From an uncultured Bacillota bacterium (lineage in GTDB: Bacteria > Bacillota_I > Bacilli_A > RF39 > UBA660): a stretch of 10,484 nt of DNA. Location of the stretch: the NCBI GenBank assembly GCA_948466105.1, contig CAOJZR010000012.1:1-10484 (forward strand), given 5' to 3'. Positions 8,920-10,484 of the stretch are shown piece by piece. Each line of letters begins with the position of its first letter. Position 1 is the first letter of the stretch. The position numbers and the translations under genes are program-made. Below the pieces are notes generated by a model, which made no database searches, was not told the origin of the DNA, and saw nothing but the letters and a program-made list of their open reading frames with translations.

Positions 8920-9338
8920 AGGTTCACCTTCTTCAACATCAATATAGCATCCTCACTATCATAATAGTTTTTTCTTATAACAATTTCTTCAAAACCAAAT
9001 TTTTTATATAAATTTATAGCAGTTTCATTACTAATCCTTACTTCTAACGTTATATTTTTTATCTTATTTAATAATGCAATTTCCATTAATTTTTCTAATA
9101 GCATTGAAGCTATTTTTTTAGAGCGAAACATTTTATCAACAATAATATAATCTATTTCCATGTTATCATACTTTATTTCATACATCATGACTCCGACTAT
9201 TGCATTTTCCACAGTATAAACTAAAAAACGATAAAAAGGATGGTTCAAGTCACTAGCACAAATAACAGGTTTTGATGCAAAATAAGCCAATAATTTATTT
9301 ACTGCGACTAAATCTGCACAACATAACTCTCTAATCAT
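8916..9338 (-). CDS. rimI: RimI-like GNAT N-acetyltransferase
   Basis: A 140-residue GNAT protein placed between tsaB and tsaD, the usual position of rimI. The C-terminal half is clearly RimI-like: LEVRISNETAINLYKKFGF at 98-116 and NYYDSEDAILM at 124-134, which holds the tyrosine and aspartate region used for N-terminal substrate binding. RimI acetylates the N-terminus of ribosomal protein bS18 in E. coli, and homologues acetylate other N-termini. The pyrophosphate-binding loop, normally R/Q-x-x-G-x-G/A, reads R72-S-K-K-I-A77, so the first glycine is a lysine. The start at 9338 overlaps the end of tsaB by 8 nt and the stop overlaps tsaD by 4 nt, indicating coupled translation. The SD is weak. 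The actual substrate in this organism is unknown. Confidence 0.88.
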   Translation of the reverse strand: MIRELCCADLVAVNKLLAYFASKPVICASDLNHPFYRFLVYTVENAIVGVMMYEIKYDNMEIDYIIVDKMFRSKKIASMLLEKLMEIALLNKIKNITLEVRISNETAINLYKKFGFEEIVIRKNYYDSEDAILMLKKVNL

Positions 9339-9954
9339 GTTTTGAACGTAATTTTTCTTCAGCTTCTGTTAATTTTAAATAGTTAGGAACTAAAGAATGT
9401 GGATTAATCCCAGAATCAAATTGATGTTTTTTAACAATTTTCTCAATATTAACTTGTGGATATACAGTCTTTATAGAATCAAAATTATCATTAGACACAA
9501 ATGTAACATCATACTTTTGGCATATATCTAAAAAAGTTTTTTGATTCATATATTTTTCTTCTTCAACTAAATTTAAATCCTCATCATAAACAGCTCCATA
9601 TATACATTCATGCCTAGCATCAATAATTGGAGCAGTTAAACCTTCCACAGAAGAAGCTAAAACTTCCAAACTAGAAATAGGAACAAGTTTCTTTTTAACA
9701 GCAAAAGCGTACACTTTAGCAATAGCTAAACCCACTCTAATTCCTGTAAAAGAGCCAGGACCATTAACAACATAAATAACATCAATATCATTAGGAACTA
9801 AAGCATTTTGATCCAATAATTGTTGTATTATTGGCAATGCTTTACTAGACATATCAGAAGCCAAAGTTTCATTAAATATAGATAATAAATGTCCATTATC
9901 TAAAACTGCAATAATCAAATTTTTACTAGATGTGTCTATAAAAAGTGATTTCAT
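9331..9954 (-). CDS. tsaB: tRNA t6A37 biosynthesis scaffold protein TsaB
   Basis: The 207-residue protein has the ASKHA fold pattern of TsaB/YeaZ: LFIDTSSKNLIIAVLDNG at 4-21 and the hallmark VNGPGSFTGIRVGLAIAK near 63-78, followed by a Ser-Leu-Glu motif. TsaB is a catalytically inactive paralogue of TsaD that dimerises with it and recruits TsaE. It is somewhat shorter than many homologues (about 220-240), mainly in the C-terminal half, which fits small Firmicutes versions. ATG 9954 overlaps the tsaE stop in an ATGA; the frame ends at a TAG inside the start of rimI. The tight overlaps fix its place as gene two of the operon. Confidence 0.95.
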   Translation of the reverse strand: MKSLFIDTSSKNLIIAVLDNGHLLSIFNETLASDMSSKALPIIQQLLDQNALVPNDIDVIYVVNGPGSFTGIRVGLAIAKVYAFAVKKKLVPISSLEVLASSVEGLTAPIIDARHECIYGAVYDEDLNLVEEEKYMNQKTFLDICQKYDVTFVSNDNFDSIKTVYPQVNIEKIVKKHQFDSGINPHSLVPNYLKLTEAEEKLRSKHD

Positions 9955-10403
9955 AATACAGCCTCACAAAGATCTTCATAGATACGACCATGAGGTTCTA
10001 AAACTAAAACGCGTTTATTTTCACCTATTACTTTGAATTTAATATCTAATCTTTCATCAGGCAGATATTGCTTAATTGTATCTGCCCATTCGATAACAAC
10101 AATACCACCTTTGTTATAATAGTCCTCCAACCCAACACCAGTTATGTCGCCATCCAAACGATATGCATCCATATGATATAAAGGCATTTCGCCATTTATA
10201 TATTCTTTAATTATTGGAAAAGAAGGAGATGTAACTGTATCACTTATTCCAAGGGCATTGGCAATTCCTTTAGTAAAGACAGTTTTACCACTTCCTAGTT
10301 CGCCATTTAAACAAATAACCATATTTGGAAACTTTTCTGACTCAAAATTCTGTGCCAATTCAATTGTTTCAAATTCACTACGTGTTGTTATTTTATATTC
10401 CAT
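9951..10403 (-). CDS. tsaE: tRNA t6A37 biosynthesis ATPase TsaE
   Basis: With the ATG at 10403 this is a 150-residue P-loop protein of the YjeE/TsaE family: Walker A GELGSGKT at 34-41, TSPSF at 58-62 (switch region, usually SPTF), YHMDAYRL at 76-83 and IEWAD at 104-108. TsaE binds the TsaB-TsaD complex and its ATP hydrolysis is needed for repeated t6A synthesis cycles. A frame three residues longer begins at GTG 10412, but that GTG lies in the SD AGGTGA (10414-10409), which is 5 nt before the ATG, so I prefer the ATG. It is the first gene of the tsaE-tsaB-rimI-tsaD operon and overlaps tsaB by 4 nt. Confidence 0.96.
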   Translation of the reverse strand: MEYKITTRSEFETIELAQNFESEKFPNMVICLNGELGSGKTVFTKGIANALGISDTVTSPSFPIIKEYINGEMPLYHMDAYRLDGDITGVGLEDYYNKGGIVVIEWADTIKQYLPDERLDIKFKVIGENKRVLVLEPHGRIYEDLCEAVL

Positions 10404-10408
10404 TCTTA

Positions 10409-10428
10409 TCACCTATTAAATTATATCA
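10409..10428 (-). promoter_or_regulatory. promoter (extended -10) and SD at the head of the t6A operon
   Basis: Minus strand TGATATAAT (10428-10420) is followed 5 nt later by AGGTGA (10414-10409) and 5 nt after that by the tsaE ATG. A partial -35, TTGTCT (10449-10444), lies at 18-nt spacing. The predicted leader is only about 10 nt. Confidence 0.55.
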
Positions 10429-10484
10429 AAAATAGAATAAACAAGACAATAGGAAAGAGTAATAAAGCAAAAAAAATAGGCAAC
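10421..10484 (-). CDS. possible 3' end of an upstream membrane protein gene (doubtful)
   Basis: From the right edge one minus-strand frame is open for 20 codons and ends in TAA at 10423-10421, 17 nt before tsaE. It would encode the hydrophobic end LPIFFALLLFPIVLFILFLI. Because the DNA is T-rich here, all three frames are open and hydrophobic by default, so this may be non-coding leader sequence. The eight-T run at 10476-10469 could instead belong to the terminator of a gene beyond the edge. Confidence 0.2.
   Translation of the reverse strand, partial: LPIFFALLLFPIVLFILFLI

Overview
The window is low-GC, AT-rich chromosomal DNA read with the standard bacterial code. TGA ends tsaE, rimI and gtrA, while tryptophan is TGG (checked in hemW and tsaE), which excludes a Mycoplasma-type code. 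Shine-Dalgarno (SD) sites are strong, gene order is Firmicutes-like (lepA-hemW, tsaE-tsaB-rimI-tsaD), and there is a prepilin gene of the kind common in uncultured gut Bacilli. I infer a Bacillota/Bacilli member, perhaps an Erysipelotrichia- or RF39-like lineage. The exact taxon cannot be fixed from the sequence alone.

Ten complete genes plus one partial gene are supported. All but one are on the minus strand, so the window reads from right to left in transcription order. From the right: tsaE, tsaB, rimI and tsaD form a tight operon with 4-8 nt overlaps, ending in a terminator. It makes the bacterial tRNA t6A37 modification proteins plus a GNAT acetyltransferase. Next are ligA (NAD-dependent DNA ligase) and a gene for an unrecognised acidic protein with one C-terminal membrane anchor, which has its own good promoter. 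A lone plus-strand gene for a small Xre-type regulator converges on the acidic gene, with a shared 13-bp hairpin terminator between them, and diverges from a two-gene cassette. That cassette is a GtrB/CsbB-like polyprenyl-phosphate glycosyltransferase followed by a GtrA-type membrane protein, probably for decorating a surface polymer. After a terminator come lepA (elongation factor 4) and hemW (radical-SAM heme chaperone). At the left edge is the 5' part of a type IV prepilin-like gene that runs off the window.

Most of this is housekeeping DNA, and I see no mobile element, CRISPR array, tRNA, rRNA or riboswitch. No gap exceeds 300 bases; the largest are about 130-160 nt and hold promoters, terminators or nothing recognisable. 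The points worth a second look are a recurring compact promoter/SD module with very short predicted leaders, hairpin terminators that overlap or abut stop codons, an abnormal prepilin cleavage site, the acidic tail-anchored protein, and a RimI with an altered acetyl-CoA loop. I did not find evidence of a new defence or mobile system.
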